Below, piece after piece: positions 36,511 through 49,683 of a stretch of 64,000 nt of DNA. Each line of letters begins with the position of its first letter. Within the stretch, counting starts at the first letter, position 1. Under the pieces are notes generated by a model. It was given only the letters and a program-made list of their open reading frames with translations. It had not been told where the DNA came from and did no database searches. The stretch is from Lepidurus packardi. Lineage: Eukaryota; Arthropoda; Branchiopoda; Notostraca; Triopsidae. Where the stretch lies: positions 1,550,001 through 1,614,000 of the forward strand of contig JAKZAN010000005.1 in assembly GCA_023053545.1 (NCBI GenBank), written 5' to 3'. Position numbers and translations under genes: made by a program.

Positions 36511-39440
36511 ACCGCAATGCGATAATAAAAAATAAATAGGATTAGAATTAAGTTTTAATTTGACTTTGATGATAATTGATAAAATCAATTTCAATTAGTC
36601 AATCTTAACTTAATTTTGATACGATAATACTAGAAATATAAAATTGAGTTGAGTTTGACTCACAATTTGGTTGTTTTTTTTGGTTGTCTTCGCTTCGTCT
36701 TCGAATTCGTTGACTGTGTCTGTGACGATCACACGTAACGTACTACGATGCCATGCGTACTTATACGACTACGTACTACGAGGCGATGTTCACGCGTAGC
36801 GTAGGGTGCAGTTGTCACTCAAGCTCAAGCACAAACAAACACTGAACACATGGATTGGACAAAAAAATGATTTTAGCTGGGTGAAATTAAACTATATATA
36901 TTAAAAAAAAAGCTCAGGCGTGAGCTAATGCTCGCTGCCGTTTCTGTACAAGTTTTCAGTCTTTTTTTTTGGTTTTTTGTCTTCGTTGTGACGTTGACAC
37001 GTAGGGTGTTGTCTCAAGCAAAAACACTGACCAAATGGATTGGACCAAAAATAGTTTAGCTTCGCTTAGCAGGGTGAAATTAAACTATCTTTCAATAGAA
37101 AGCCAGATATAAAAATATCTGGCTTTCTATTCAGTCGAGCCTTGAGGTCCAGATCAAGATTACGAATCCCCAAGGCGCAAACGGCTTATTTCCACGATAT
37201 CCAACGGTTTTCAAAACGATCACTCTCGTTTCCTTATACTGTAACTGTACCATGGGGTGACGACCAACCTCCCACCAAACCTTTTCCTAATCCTTAGATT
37301 TCAAATCCTTAGATCATAATCCTAATCCTTAGATTTTAGAATTCAATCACATACCACAACAAGTGTAAATTACCCAAAAATAAGAGAAAACATGTAAATT
37401 TACTAATTATTAGGCAATGAAACTTAGAATTTGTCGAAAATGATGGCAAGTGAATAACGAATAGTAAAGGCAACGCATAGACATTTTTATACAAATACAC
37501 AATGCAAACGTGAAACGAGTCAGAGAAGGAGAAAAAAAATAATTGGCTAAATGGCCGAGAAGCAATGGCCGAAAAGCCAGCTTGCAAGTGTTTCAACTTT
37601 TCCGTTTTGCAAATCGAAGATAGCGTTTATAAATATAGGAAAAATACCCATAGCTAGCTCAGATATTCTTCTTCCAGTATCAAATGTTCATTTGGTATAT
37701 CGGGCTAAGAATATTTATTTTTAAAAAATCATCCGCCCTAGCTGACCAGCGCAACACGGCTGTTGAGCCTACAGCAATGGCCGAGAAGCCAGCTTTCAAC
37801 TTTTTCAACTTTTCAGTTTAATAATTCGAAGATAGCAGTTATAAAATAGAGCTATCTACTAAGGGCCTTGGTAGATATAGCTCTGATTATTTGCTTCAAT
37901 AATAAAGTGCTAGTTCGAAATCGCGAATTAATTATATTTAAAACATTCTAACATTAACAGCCGTGTATAATAACGCACAGTACAGCTGCTGGGAAACCTC
38001 TCTCAATTTTGTATTTTCGTAAGAAATGTTTTGCTAAAAAAAACAATCAACTAAAACACTTACGCCTTAGAATATAAATGCAATAAGGCAGACCATTGTA
38101 AATTATACAATAGAAGTCGCTTTTTTATGCCCACCGCTGTGCTGCTTACCATTAACATTGATTAAGCGGCACTTGTTCGGCAACGTAGGAAAGGGAAGGA
38201 TAAGCTACCTGCAGGCAAAGTGGGCGAACAAGATGGCCGAACAAGCCCCACCTTCTGGGATATTGACTTCAGGACAAAATCAAGTGTGGTCTACAATTTT
38301 TTTTTTTGCAAATCGGAGGTAAGAGATAAAATTCTGAAAAAAATTACTTTGGAACAAAGGAACGTGTCTAGTTATCCACAGTATAATCTGGTGATTTAAT
38401 TTTTATTTAAACACTATACTTTTTACAAAAATGTCGTTTTAACTGTAAAATATATTGTACATTAACAGTTATTTCAGTGAAGAACATTTGGGACGGTTGC
38501 CTTGTTCAACATTCTACAAAATAGAAAAAGAACGGTTTAGTTACGTGAACGCATGGATTTGCAAAAATTAAAATTCTAAAAAACACCCGATTGCGAGCCG
38601 TAATGGACAAAAAGTGAAAGGTCGACCGGCCTCCCTACTTATTAACAATAGTGTTGCGTTAAAACATGCCGGTGTTGAAGAACATTTTTGGGAAAAACAA
38701 ACGATCTGGCGGGGAACCAACCAACTTAAATTTACAGGCCCAACTAACGTGAAAAAGAACATCCATATATCACTCGCAATTGAAATAGGCGAAAACCTTC
38801 AAACTTATCGGTGGTCAACGTCGAATAAGCGCGAGGCAACATTTCTGGAATTACGTGAACTTGGATTGTGATCTTGCTGACTGCTGGAAGCTGAACCGGA
38901 TTCTACCTGGAAAGTTTCCCCCGCTTATGATGCAGTTATAATTCACGTTCTCTGACGGGAGTATGGCAGTTGTTAAGGTAACCAATACATTTAATTAGCA
39001 ATTAGTTGCAAGCAAAGGGAGTATACCTTAATTATAATTGTGTGACCCTAGAAAGACAATGGGAACTTGGAGCAACGCATAGAGAAGCAAAGTAACGCAA
39101 AGCCCAGATTATCAATGACCTTACTAGACTTTGGAGCCGATTGGACATTCCTTTGCAGCACCAGACTGATTCTACAAGCATTTAGAATGGTTTGAAAGCC
39201 TTGGACAGGAAAGCAGTAAGGTACCACCGCGTACTTGTACGAAATTGAGGCTTAATTTTGACCCGTCCGATCAAGATGTTTTAGCTTTACCAAACGACAT
39301 TAACCATATGTCTTATCAAGTTCATTCACCATATGTCTTCGCAAGTTCGCTTTTCCTGTTTTTATCGTAAGAACAGGAAACCATTTTCCTGTTCTTATCA
39401 TAAGAGCTTAGACGCAATACCCTGTGTAATATGATTTTTC

Positions 39441-40222
39441 ATGGCTATTTTTAATCAATTATTCAATCACAATTCACCCTTGTTCATTCGAAGCAATCCC
39501 TTTTTACTCGTGTTAGACGTTACTAGAACCAGCAAGTACGCTGTAAAGGAGACATGTTCTCTGAAAAGTCTTCATCTCGAGAACGTTTCACTGACGCTTA
39601 TTGGATGGCTTCCATCAGCTGTTGAGAACAAAGAGTTCCTCCTTGCTTGGAGAAATGTGGCACGAAGCCTGGAGGAATTGACCATCAATAGCCTCGAGTT
39701 TTCAGTCGAATTGTTCAGTTGGTTGATTATATCCATTACTTCATCCGCGGATTCTCTCCATCGGCACAAGCTATTGGAAGACGCCAGACAGTTGCAAGGA
39801 TGAGTCCTATGTTGTTTGCTCCGCTACATCGCTACTTTCCCAAAAGCCCCAAAAGCGGTCTGTTATTGACAGATCTTTAATACTGGTTCCATTGCTTCGG
39901 GTTAAGGTCTCCAATCTAGAAATCACTTGTTGGAGAACTTAACCCGAAACAGTAGACAGTATTGCATCCGATTCGAGAAGCCCTTCAACGCTGTCCGAGG
40001 ATGAAGATACTCAACCTGGGAATGTGTGGACTACCGTATCGTAGAGCCTCCACAAGTCCTAATCCTTCAACTCCATTATCCTCCACCGATATTGAAGCTT
40101 CGAAAAGCAGTAATATCTACTTGGATTTCATTAAAATAGTTTTAAGTGTTCCTAAGCTTCAAACTTTAACTTGTAAAACGTTCTTTATGGGCTGGAAAGA
40201 AATTGGTACATTTAACATATAA
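39441..40222 (+). pseudogene. LRR gene fragment cut by deletion (unit 5)
   Basis: First piece (39441-39803) as in other units; the second (39962-40222) is cut short by the 2.2-kb deletion at 40213 and runs a few codons into the filler. Confidence 0.45.
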
Positions 40223-40235
40223 CATATATTGGTAC
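40214..40235. other. 22-bp templated filler at deletion junction
   Basis: The junction between unit positions equivalent to 6833 and 9036 holds 22 extra bases. They contain TTGGTAC, copied from the left flank, and ATAACATAT, copied from the right flank. Such flanking-templated inserts are typical of polymerase theta-mediated end joining. Confidence 0.75.
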
Positions 40236-40636
40236 ATATAACATATTGTGATTGTTGAATTTTAACGTGTATTTAAGTTTTACTACTATCAATGGGGACT
40301 GGGTACAGATTTAAAAGTAAGGATACGGAAAGGTACGGTGAGGCGGCTCGGGTATCGGCTGCATATTGGCTTCGACGTCTGTATGGCTTCGGGCGGACTC
40401 GGTCCACGATGGCGGGGCGTTGTAAGCCACACATTTATTTACAACAACGAGTGTAAAGGTTCTGTTAAAGAACACCAATACAACACTTGTCATAAAAAAT
40501 GTGGGGCTCCTTTACTTATCTATCATTGTTAGACTACCTATGTAAGGATTAATTCCCAGTGCAATATTTTCCTTTTTACGGCATTATACACAGATAAAAG
40601 ATATATGCACATATAAACAGTAAAGCTACCCTCCAC

Positions 40637-41373
40637 ATTTCGACATTTGAAGAAAGCACAGTTAAGGCAATCTAATTTTGTCGTTTTTATCAATTATTAT
40701 ATTATATTATTTGCATGCAAAAAACCGAAAGGCATTTAAAGTACGCGAAACCAATACATAGATATAAACGAAATTTCGACATTTGAAGAAAGCACAGTTA
40801 AGGCAATCTAATTTTGTCGTTTTTATCAATTATTATAGTATATTATTTGCATGCAAAAAACCGAAAGGCATTTAAAGTACGCGAAATCAATACATAGATA
40901 TAAACGAAATTTCGACATTTGAAGAAAGCACAGTTAAGGCAATCTAATTTTGTCGTTTTTATCAATTATAATAGTATATTATTTGCATGCAAAAAACCGA
41001 AAGGCATTTAAAGTACGCGAAACCAATACATAGATATAAACGAAATTTCGACATTTGAAGAAAGCACAGTTAAGGCAATCCAATTTTGTCGTTTTTATCA
41101 ATTATTATAGTATATTATTTGCATGCAAAAAACCGAAAGGCATTTAAAGTACGCGAAACCAATACATAGATATAAACGAAATTTCGACATTTGAAGAAAG
41201 CACAGTTAAGGCAATCTAATTTTGTCGTTTTTATCAATTATTATAGTATATTATTTGCATGCAAAAAACCGAAAGGCATTTAAAGTACGCGAAACCAATA
41301 CATAGATATAAACGAAATTTCGACATTTGAAGAAAGCACAGTTAAGGCAATCTAATTTTGTCGTTTTTATCAA
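40637..41373. repeat. 136-bp satellite block (unit 5): 5 monomers plus partial
   Basis: Starts at 40641. Carries two point variants, TTATATTATATT in monomer 1 and AATTATAATAG in monomer 3, found again only in unit 6. Confidence 0.97.
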
Positions 41374-41417
41374 GCTCAATTGAGCAGCAGAAACGTCAAT
41401 CGAAATCGAAAGAACAG

Positions 41418-41597
41418 TCAATGTAGTCTAATTTTGTCATTTTTGTAAAGTTCAATGAGGGGCTGGGTATGAATTTTATCGTCCAGGTAATCAGAAAACC
41501 TAGGATCATTGACAATGTCTTGTTCATCGCGAAAAGCATCTTGAATATACTTAACATAGAAACGGGTATGTTCACCGTGTCCATACCTAAGTCTCAT
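41418..41597 (-). CDS. 59-codon ORF (unit 5)
   Basis: Copy of 18699-18878, open. Confidence 0.4.
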   Translation of the reverse strand: MRLRYGHGEHTRFYVKYIQDAFRDEQDIVNDPRFSDYLDDKIHTQPLIELYKNDKIRLH

Positions 41598-42438
41598 TCT
41601 GTAATTTCCTCTCCAAAGCCCTGATTTTTTTGTGAGCTTTTATGAGTTCCGCATTCTTCCCTCTCAAAACAGCGTGTAACTGACAGGCCTTTTGCTTTTC
41701 ACGATCATTGTTCTGCAAGCGTTTGCATAAAGCGAAATATTTTTTATACAAGTTGCGAAACTTTTGCCTGTAAGAGCAATTGTGATTTATACTTATTGCC
41801 TGCTTTGGAATCTGTCTATGGGAAGAGGGGTTAACAACCTGAGGCTGAGAAACCGCGTTTCTTCTCTGTGAAGAAGACTCAGCATCAGAGTCAGACAGAG
41901 CAAAATTATCCTCAATTAGCACAGCCGGCTGTGAAAGCTTACTACTACCACCATTACATGCAGATGCTTGTGGTTGTGTACAACTACTTCTACTAGTACT
42001 ATTAGTATTAGTGGTGCAGTTAAAAAATTGTAATGGCTGCCTCTTGAAAGTTTCGATTTTATCTAATTTTCCCAGACAACTGCTGTTTATCTTCATCAAG
42101 CGGAATAAATCCATCTTCAGCTTTTTAGCATGTCTAACTAATGTCAATGGCAAGTTTTCTTCACTAACGTTCAATCTAGTTCTAGAACTACCTTCCAGTG
42201 AAAAAATAGACACGATCCAAGTAAAAAAATATTTCTGCTTCGCATGCTTTGTTTTAACCTGCTCCAGAAAAAGATTATAAAGCTCCAGAACGACTCCATT
42301 ACTTAAAACAGGTTTCGGCCTGGCAATGGAAGTCCAAGTATCTAACGTCCTCAAGTGACTCTTTAATATCCCTATTTCATCACAGAACGGACCAATACGC
42401 TCATCATCATTAACATCAGAACTTGAACTTGAAGCCAT
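41587..42438 (-). CDS. 283-codon ORF of unknown family (unit 5)
   Basis: Intact copy of 10394-11245; identical predicted protein, retained although the neighbouring 2.2 kb is deleted. Confidence 0.6.
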   Translation of the reverse strand: MASSSSSDVNDDERIGPFCDEIGILKSHLRTLDTWTSIARPKPVLSNGVVLELYNLFLEQVKTKHAKQKYFFTWIVSIFSLEGSSRTRLNVSEENLPLTLVRHAKKLKMDLFRLMKINSSCLGKLDKIETFKRQPLQFFNCTTNTNSTSRSSCTQPQASACNGGSSKLSQPAVLIEDNFALSDSDAESSSQRRNAVSQPQVVNPSSHRQIPKQAISINHNCSYRQKFRNLYKKYFALCKRLQNNDREKQKACQLHAVLRGKNAELIKAHKKIRALERKLQNET

Positions 42439-45368
42439 ACCGCAATGCGATAATAAAAAATAAATAGGATTAGAATTAAGTTTTAATTTGACTTTGATGA
42501 TAATTGATAAAATCAATTTCAATTAGTCAATCTTAACTTAATTTTGATACGATAATACTAGAAATATAAAATTGAGTTGAGTTTGACTCACAATTTGGTT
42601 GTTTTTTTTGGTTGTCTTCGCTTCGTCTTCGAATTCGTTGACTGTGTCTGTGACGATCACACGTAACGTACTACGATGCCATGCGTACTTATACGACTAC
42701 GTACTACGAGGCGATGTTCACGCGTAGCGTAGGGTGCAGTTGTCACTCAAGCTCAAGCACAAACAAACACTGAACACATGGATTGGACAAAAAAATGATT
42801 TTAGCTGGGTGAAATTAAACTATATATATTAAAAAAAAAGCTCAGGCGTGAGCTAATGCTCGCTGCCGTTTCTGTACAAGTTTTCAGTCTTTTTTTTTGG
42901 TTTTTTGTCTTCGTTGTGACGTTGACACGTAGGGTGTTGTCTCAAGCAAAAACACTGACCAAATGGATTGGACCAAAAATAGTTTAGCTTCGCTTAGCAG
43001 GGTGAAATTAAACTATCTTTCAATAGAAAGCCAGATATAAAAATATCTGGCTTTCTATTCAGTCGAGCCTTGAGGTCCAGATCAAGATTACGAATCCCCA
43101 AGGCGCAAACGGCTTATTTCCACGATATCCAACGGTTTTCAAAACGATCACTCTCGTTTCCTTATACTGTAACTGTACCATGGGGTGACGACCAACCTCC
43201 CACCAAACCTTTTCCTAATCCTTAGATTTCAAATCCTTAGATCATAATCCTAATCCTTAGATTTTAGAATTCAATCACATACCACAACAAGTGTAAATTA
43301 CCCAAAAATAAGAGAAAACATGTAAATTTACTAATTATTAGGCAATGAAACTTAGAATTTGTCGAAAATGATGGCAAGTGAATAACGAATAGTAAAGGCA
43401 ACGCATAGACATTTTTATACAAATACACAATGCAAACGTGAAACGAGTCAGAGAAGGAGAAAAAAAATAATTGGCTAAATGGCCGAGAAGCAATGGCCGA
43501 AAAGCCAGCTTGCAAGTGTTTCAACTTTTCCGTTTTGCAAATCGAAGATAGCGTTTATAAATATAGGAAAAATACCCATAGCTAGCTCAGATATTCTTCT
43601 TCCAGTATCAAATGTTCATTTGGTATATCGGGCTAAGAATATTTATTTTTAAAAAATCATCCGCCCTAGCTGACCAGCGCAACACGGCTGTTGAGCCTAC
43701 AGCAATGGCCGAGAAGCCAGCTTTCAACTTTTTCAACTTTTCAGTTTAATAATTCGAAGATAGCAGTTATAAAATAGAGCTATCTACTAAGGGCCTTGGT
43801 AGATATAGCTCTGATTATTTGCTTCAATAATAAAGTGCTAGTTCGAAATCGCGAATTAATTATATTTAAAACATTCTAACATTAACAGCCGTGTATAATA
43901 ACGCACAGTACAGCTGCTGGGAAACCTCTCTCAATTTTGTATTTTCGTAAGAAATGTTTTGCTAAAAAAAACAATCAACTAAAACACTTACGCCTTAGAA
44001 TATAAATGCAATAAGGCAGACCATTGTAAATTATACAATAGAAGTCGCTTTTTTATGCCCACCGCTGTGCTGCTTACCATTAACATTGATTAAGCGGCAC
44101 TTGTTCGGCAACGTAGGAAAGGGAAGGATAAGCTACCTGCAGGCAAAGTGGGCGAACAAGATGGCCGAACAAGCCCCACCTTCTGGGATATTGACTTCAG
44201 GACAAAATCAAGTGTGGTCTACAATTTTTTTTTTTGCAAATCGGAGGTAAGAGATAAAATTCTGAAAAAAATTACTTTGGAACAAAGGAACGTGTCTAGT
44301 TATCCACAGTATAATCTGGTGATTTAATTTTTATTTAAACACTATACTTTTTACAAAAATGTCGTTTTAACTGTAAAATATATTGTACATTAACAGTTAT
44401 TTCAGTGAAGAACATTTGGGACGGTTGCCTTGTTCAACATTCTACAAAATAGAAAAAGAACGGTTTAGTTACGTGAACGCATGGATTTGCAAAAATTAAA
44501 ATTCTAAAAAACACCCGATTGCGAGCCGTAATGGACAAAAAGTGAAAGGTCGACCGGCCTCCCTACTTATTAACAATAGTGTTGCGTTAAAACATGCCGG
44601 TGTTGAAGAACATTTTTGGGAAAAACAAACGATCTGGCGGGGAACCAACCAACTTAAATTTACAGGCCCAACTAACGTGAAAAAGAACATCCATATATCA
44701 CTCGCAATTGAAATAGGCGAAAACCTTCAAACTTATCGGTGGTCAACGTCGAATAAGCGCGAGGCAACATTTCTGGAATTACGTGAACTTGGATTGTGAT
44801 CTTGCTGACTGCTGGAAGCTGAACCGGATTCTACCTGGAAAGTTTCCCCCGCTTATGATGCAGTTATAATTCACGTTCTCTGACGGGAGTATGGCAGTTG
44901 TTAAGGTAACCAATACATTTAATTAGCAATTAGTTGCAAGCAAAGGGAGTATACCTTAATTATAATTGTGTGACCCTAGAAAGACAATGGGAACTTGGAG
45001 CAACGCATAGAGAAGCAAAGTAACGCAAAGCCCAGATTATCAATGACCTTACTAGACTTTGGAGCCGATTGGACATTCCTTTGCAGCACCAGACTGATTC
45101 TACAAGCATTTAGAATGGTTTGAAAGCCTTGGACAGGAAAGCAGTAAGGTACCACCGCGTACTTGTACGAAATTGAGGCTTAATTTTGACCCGTCCGATC
45201 AAGATGTTTTAGCTTTACCAAACGACATTAACCATATGTCTTATCAAGTTCATTCACCATATGTCTTCGCAAGTTCGCTTTTCCTGTTTTTATCGTAAGA
45301 ACAGGAAACCATTTTCCTGTTCTTATCATAAGAGCTTAGACGCAATACCCTGTGTAATATGATTTTTC

Positions 45369-46213
45369 ATGGCTATTTTTAATCAATTATTCAATCACAA
45401 TTCACCCTTGTTCATTCGAAGCAATCCCTTTTTACTCGTGTTAGACGTTACTAGAACCAGCAAGTACGCTGTAAAGGAGACATGTTCTCTGAAAAGTCTT
45501 CATCTCGAGAACGTTTCACTGACGCTTATTGGATGGCTTCCATCAGCTGTTGAGAACAAAGAGTTCCTCCTTGCTTGGAGAAATGTGGCACGAAGCCTGG
45601 AGGAATTGACCATCAATAGCCTCGAGTTTTCAGTCGAATTGTTCAGTTGGTTGATTATATCCATTACTTCATCCGCGGATTCTCTCCATCGGCACAAGCT
45701 ATTGGAAGACGCCAGACAGTTGCAAGGATGAGTCCTATGTTGTTTGCTCCGCTACATCGCTACTTTCCCAAAAGCCCCAAAAGCGGTCTGTTATTGACAG
45801 ATCTTTAATACTGGTTCCATTGCTTCGGGTTAAGGTCTCCAATCTAGAAATCACTTGTTGGAGAACTTAACCCGAAACAGTAGACAGTATTGCATCCGAT
45901 TCGAGAAGCCCTTCAACGCTGTCCGAGGATGAAGATACTCAACCTGGGAATGTGTGGACTACCGTATCGTAGAGCCTCCACAAGTCCTAATCCTTCAACT
46001 CCATTATCCTCCACCGATATTGAAGCTTCGAAAAGCAGTAATATCTACTTGGATTTCATTAAAATAGTTTTAAGTGTTCCTAAGCTTCAAACTTTAACTT
46101 GTAAAACGTTCTTTATGGGCTGGAAAGAAATTGGTACATTTCATGCTATTGCAGACATCGCTAAACAAAAAGGCCGGGAAAAGCAAACAACAATGAATGT
46201 AGTACTTTGTTAA
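45369..46213 (+). pseudogene. LRR gene fragment (unit 6)
   Basis: Copy of 6061-6905 (pieces 45369-45731, 45890-46213) with one private change that replaces a Lys by Gln near the end (AAACAAAAAGG at about 46164). Confidence 0.45.
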
Positions 46214-47149
46214 CGCTGTGCGGCTTCTATGCGTACGTAGCAATGCATGGAATGCTTTGCAATTGTTCAGAGAACGAGGACTAAAATACCGCTTTAGACA
46301 CGTAAGTGATATGGTATACGACCTATGTAAATTGAATGTTTAATTCTCTGGAAAGATCAAATGGCAACTTAGGAAGCTTTTAATCACAAGATTTATATCC
46401 TAGTGAATTAAAGTTAAGTACCACCTTCAACTTTCTTTTCATTAATACAACGCCAAAACATTATAGTTTCACCGGTTTTCTATTATCTCCAACTTCCTTA
46501 AAGCAAAACCATAAACCAGCCCAAGAAAAGAATGGAGAAGAAAACCCTGTCCACAAAGTGGCTGGCCTGATCAACTTCCGTCGCCTACGCAAAGTGGCGC
46601 CAAGTGCCTAGAGAAGGCTGTAACTCCGCAAAAGACCTCAGCATTTAACAACGTGATTGGGCATGATAGAACAAGCGGTGTGTTCTAATGTACTTTATAT
46701 TAACCTGTGAACTAATAAGCCACTTCACTAGTACGTATAAATATTACTATTATGCTTTATTTACTTACAGCTTCAACTGTCTTAAACATGGTGTGTTTAG
46801 AACCCGCATTCTCGAACCGCGAACTCGGTTTCAGTTTGGTGCAGTTGCCGCGAACAGATGTTTGTTACCGGTGTTCTAGATCTTTTTAAACAAATTATAT
46901 CACTCACATAAATAGGCCATTATTGATATGATCGGCGTTGACCCTAAATTGGCAGTGATTTGATTGATTTTTTTCGGAAAATTTACAGATCTGATCCAGA
47001 ACACTGCATGTTACAGCATCTAGCAAAAATTATATAACCAAAATAAAAAAAAAAATCATCGTCAAAGATCTTTTTCATAGCATATTTTTTATTATTATTT
47101 TTTTTTTAGATTAAAAAATTAATATACAAAAAATACATCCAGCGAATAA

Positions 47150-47701
47150 ACGTTACAGGAATCGTTACAGGAATCGTTAAACGAAACGGCTCCACAAATC
47201 GTACATTATTGCAAGTACCCCGTACCCGGACTTGCTCCAGCTGCCCCGGCTCCACCTCCAGCTGACCCGGCTCCACAAATCAAATATTATTGCAAGTACC
47301 CCGTACCCGGACTTGCTTGCAAGTACCCCGTACCCGGACTTGCTCCAGCTGCCCCGGCTCCACCTCCAGCTGCCATACAACAAAGAAATCTCGCAAGAAA
47401 AATTCGCTATCGGGAGAACCAGCGCAAGAGACATGAAGAAAATAACAGGATAGCGTATTTATATCGCAATAATTTACTTCACATCAACTATCCACCACCA
47501 AATGTGCCTGTCCGGCCTCCTGCTGCCCCGACTTCGTATGCTGCCCGGACTTCGTCTGCTGCCCCAGCTTCGTCTGCTGCCCCAGTTTCGCCTGCTGCCC
47601 CAACTTCGCCTGCTGCCCCAACTTCGCCTGCTGCCCAGGCTACGTCTGCTCATGAGGTTCCTCCCGCGGATCATGAGATTCCTCCCGCAGGGAATCCATG
47701 A
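47150..47701 (+). CDS. Pro/Ala-rich open frame, 18 bp shorter (unit 6)
   Basis: As 7842-8411 but lacking one six-residue repeat (18 bp), so 183 codons. The frame is kept. Confidence 0.35.
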   Translation, partial: TLQESLQESLNETAPQIVHYCKYPVPGLAPAAPAPPPADPAPQIKYYCKYPVPGLACKYPVPGLAPAAPAPPPAAIQQRNLARKIRYRENQRKRHEENNRIAYLYRNNLLHINYPPPNVPVRPPAAPTSYAARTSSAAPASSAAPVSPAAPTSPAAPTSPAAQATSAHEVPPADHEIPPAGNP

Positions 47702-48726
47702 TTTACCGCTGGAAAAGGTGGAAAGTTCTTTCCCTTAATTTAATGTACTGATGAAATGATGATATGTAATGATGAAATATACAAATATTGTATTCTTTTT
47801 CGCAAAATGACATGGTAACAATATACCGTTTTAAAAAAACTACATAATTGTGTATCACAGCTCATTCTTATTCACGAAATTTCATTCTCATCAAGAAATC
47901 ATCAAGTTCATTCTCATTCAAGAAATCTGAATTTTGTACTATTTCCTTTTGGGTTTTTTTTCATAAAGAAATATTCAGTTAAGTGAGGGGCTGGGTATGA
48001 ACTTCCTTGATCTTGATCTTTGATGGTCTAATCTTATTATTATATTGCAAAAATCTTAAATGAAGTCTTCTTTTTTTTGTTTATCTGTAGTCTTTTTAGG
48101 GTTAGTATTAATTTATTAAGTTTTTATAGCTTATAAAGAGCGTAGCACTGAAGATGCTAAGGAAGTTTTAGAATTTGAAAACATTAAAAAATTTAATTTT
48201 TTAACAAGAGTTAGCAGTTCTGTTTTTCCTTTTATTGTTTTCCTTTTATGTTATTAATTGATTATTAATGATCGGTTAGAATGTGTCAAGATAATTTATT
48301 TTTACGATAATTTATTTTGTCATAAATATAACATATTGTGATTGTTGAATTTTAACGTGTATTTAAGTTTTACTACTATCAATGGGGACTGGGTACAGAT
48401 TTAAAAGTAAGGATACGGAAAGGTACGGTGAGGCGGCTCGGGTATCGGCTGCATATTGGCTTCGACGTCTGTATGGCTTCGGGCGGACTCGGTCCACGAT
48501 GGCGGGGCGTTGTAAGCCACACATTTATTTACAACAACGAGTGTAAAGGTTCTGTTAAAGAACACCAATACAACACTTGTCATAAAAAATGTGGGGCTCC
48601 TTTACTTATCTATCATTGTTAGACTACCTATGTAAGGATTAATTCCCAGTGCAATATTTTCCTTTTTACGGCATTATACACAGATAAAAGATATATGCAC
48701 ATATAAACAGTAAAGCTACCCTCCAC

Positions 48727-49463
48727 ATTTCGACATTTGAAGAAAGCACAGTTAAGGCAATCTAATTTTGTCGTTTTTATCAATTATTATATTATATTAT
48801 TTGCATGCAAAAAACCGAAAGGCATTTAAAGTACGCGAAACCAATACATAGATATAAACGAAATTTCGACATTTGAAGAAAGCACAGTTAAGGCAATCTA
48901 ATTTTGTCGTTTTTATCAATTATTATAGTATATTATTTGCATGCAAAAAACCGAAAGGCATTTAAAGTACGCGAAATCAATACATAGATATAAACGAAAT
49001 TTCGACATTTGAAGAAAGCACAGTTAAGGCAATCTAATTTTGTCGTTTTTATCAATTATAATAGTATATTATTTGCATGCAAAAAACCGAAAGGCATTTA
49101 AAGTACGCGAAACCAATACATAGATATAAACGAAATTTCGACATTTGAAGAAAGCACAGTTAAGGCAATCCAATTTTGTCGTTTTTATCAATTATTATAG
49201 TATATTATTTGCATGCAAAAAACCGAAAGGCATTTAAAGTACGCGAAACCAATACATAGATATAAACGAAATTTCGACATTTGAAGAAAGCACAGTTAAG
49301 GCAATCTAATTTTGTCGTTTTTATCAATTATTATAGTATATTATTTGCATGCAAAAAACCGAAAGGCATTTAAAGTACGCGAAACCAATACATAGATATA
49401 AACGAAATTTCGACATTTGAAGAAAGCACAGTTAAGGCAATCTAATTTTGTCGTTTTTATCAA
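48727..49463. repeat. 136-bp satellite block (unit 6): 5 monomers plus partial
   Basis: Starts at 48731. Shares both unit-5 point variants; downstream of it the unit turns unit-1-like. Confidence 0.97.
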
Positions 49464-49683
49464 GCTCAATTGAGCAGCAGAAACGTCAATCGAAATCGAA
49501 AGAACAGTCAATGTAGTCTAATTTTGTCATTTTTGTAAAGTTCAATGAGGGGCTGGGTATGAATTTTATCGTCCAGGTAATCAGAAAACCTAGGATCATT
49601 GACAATGTCTTGTTCATCGCGAAAAGCATCTTGAATATACTTAACATAGAAACGGGTATGTTCACCGTTCACGGTGTCCATAC

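Larger units (their letters stand above)
30139..38247. repeat. Giant tandem unit 4 (8109 bp)
   Basis: Direct repeat with five satellite monomers. It differs from the basic unit by +2 bp at about 30827 (GTTGACAAATTC in place of GTTATAATTC) and -1 bp in an A run at about 36300, which breaks the 283-codon ORF of this copy. Confidence 0.98.
38248..44175. repeat. Giant tandem unit 5, internally deleted (5928 bp)
   Basis: Direct repeat lacking 2202 bp (equivalent to unit-1 positions 6834-9035) and carrying a 22-bp filler at 40214-40235. 8108-2202+22 equals the observed length exactly. The deletion removes the end of the LRR fragment and all of the Pro/Ala-rich frame but leaves the satellite and the 283-codon ORF. 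Confidence 0.98.
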
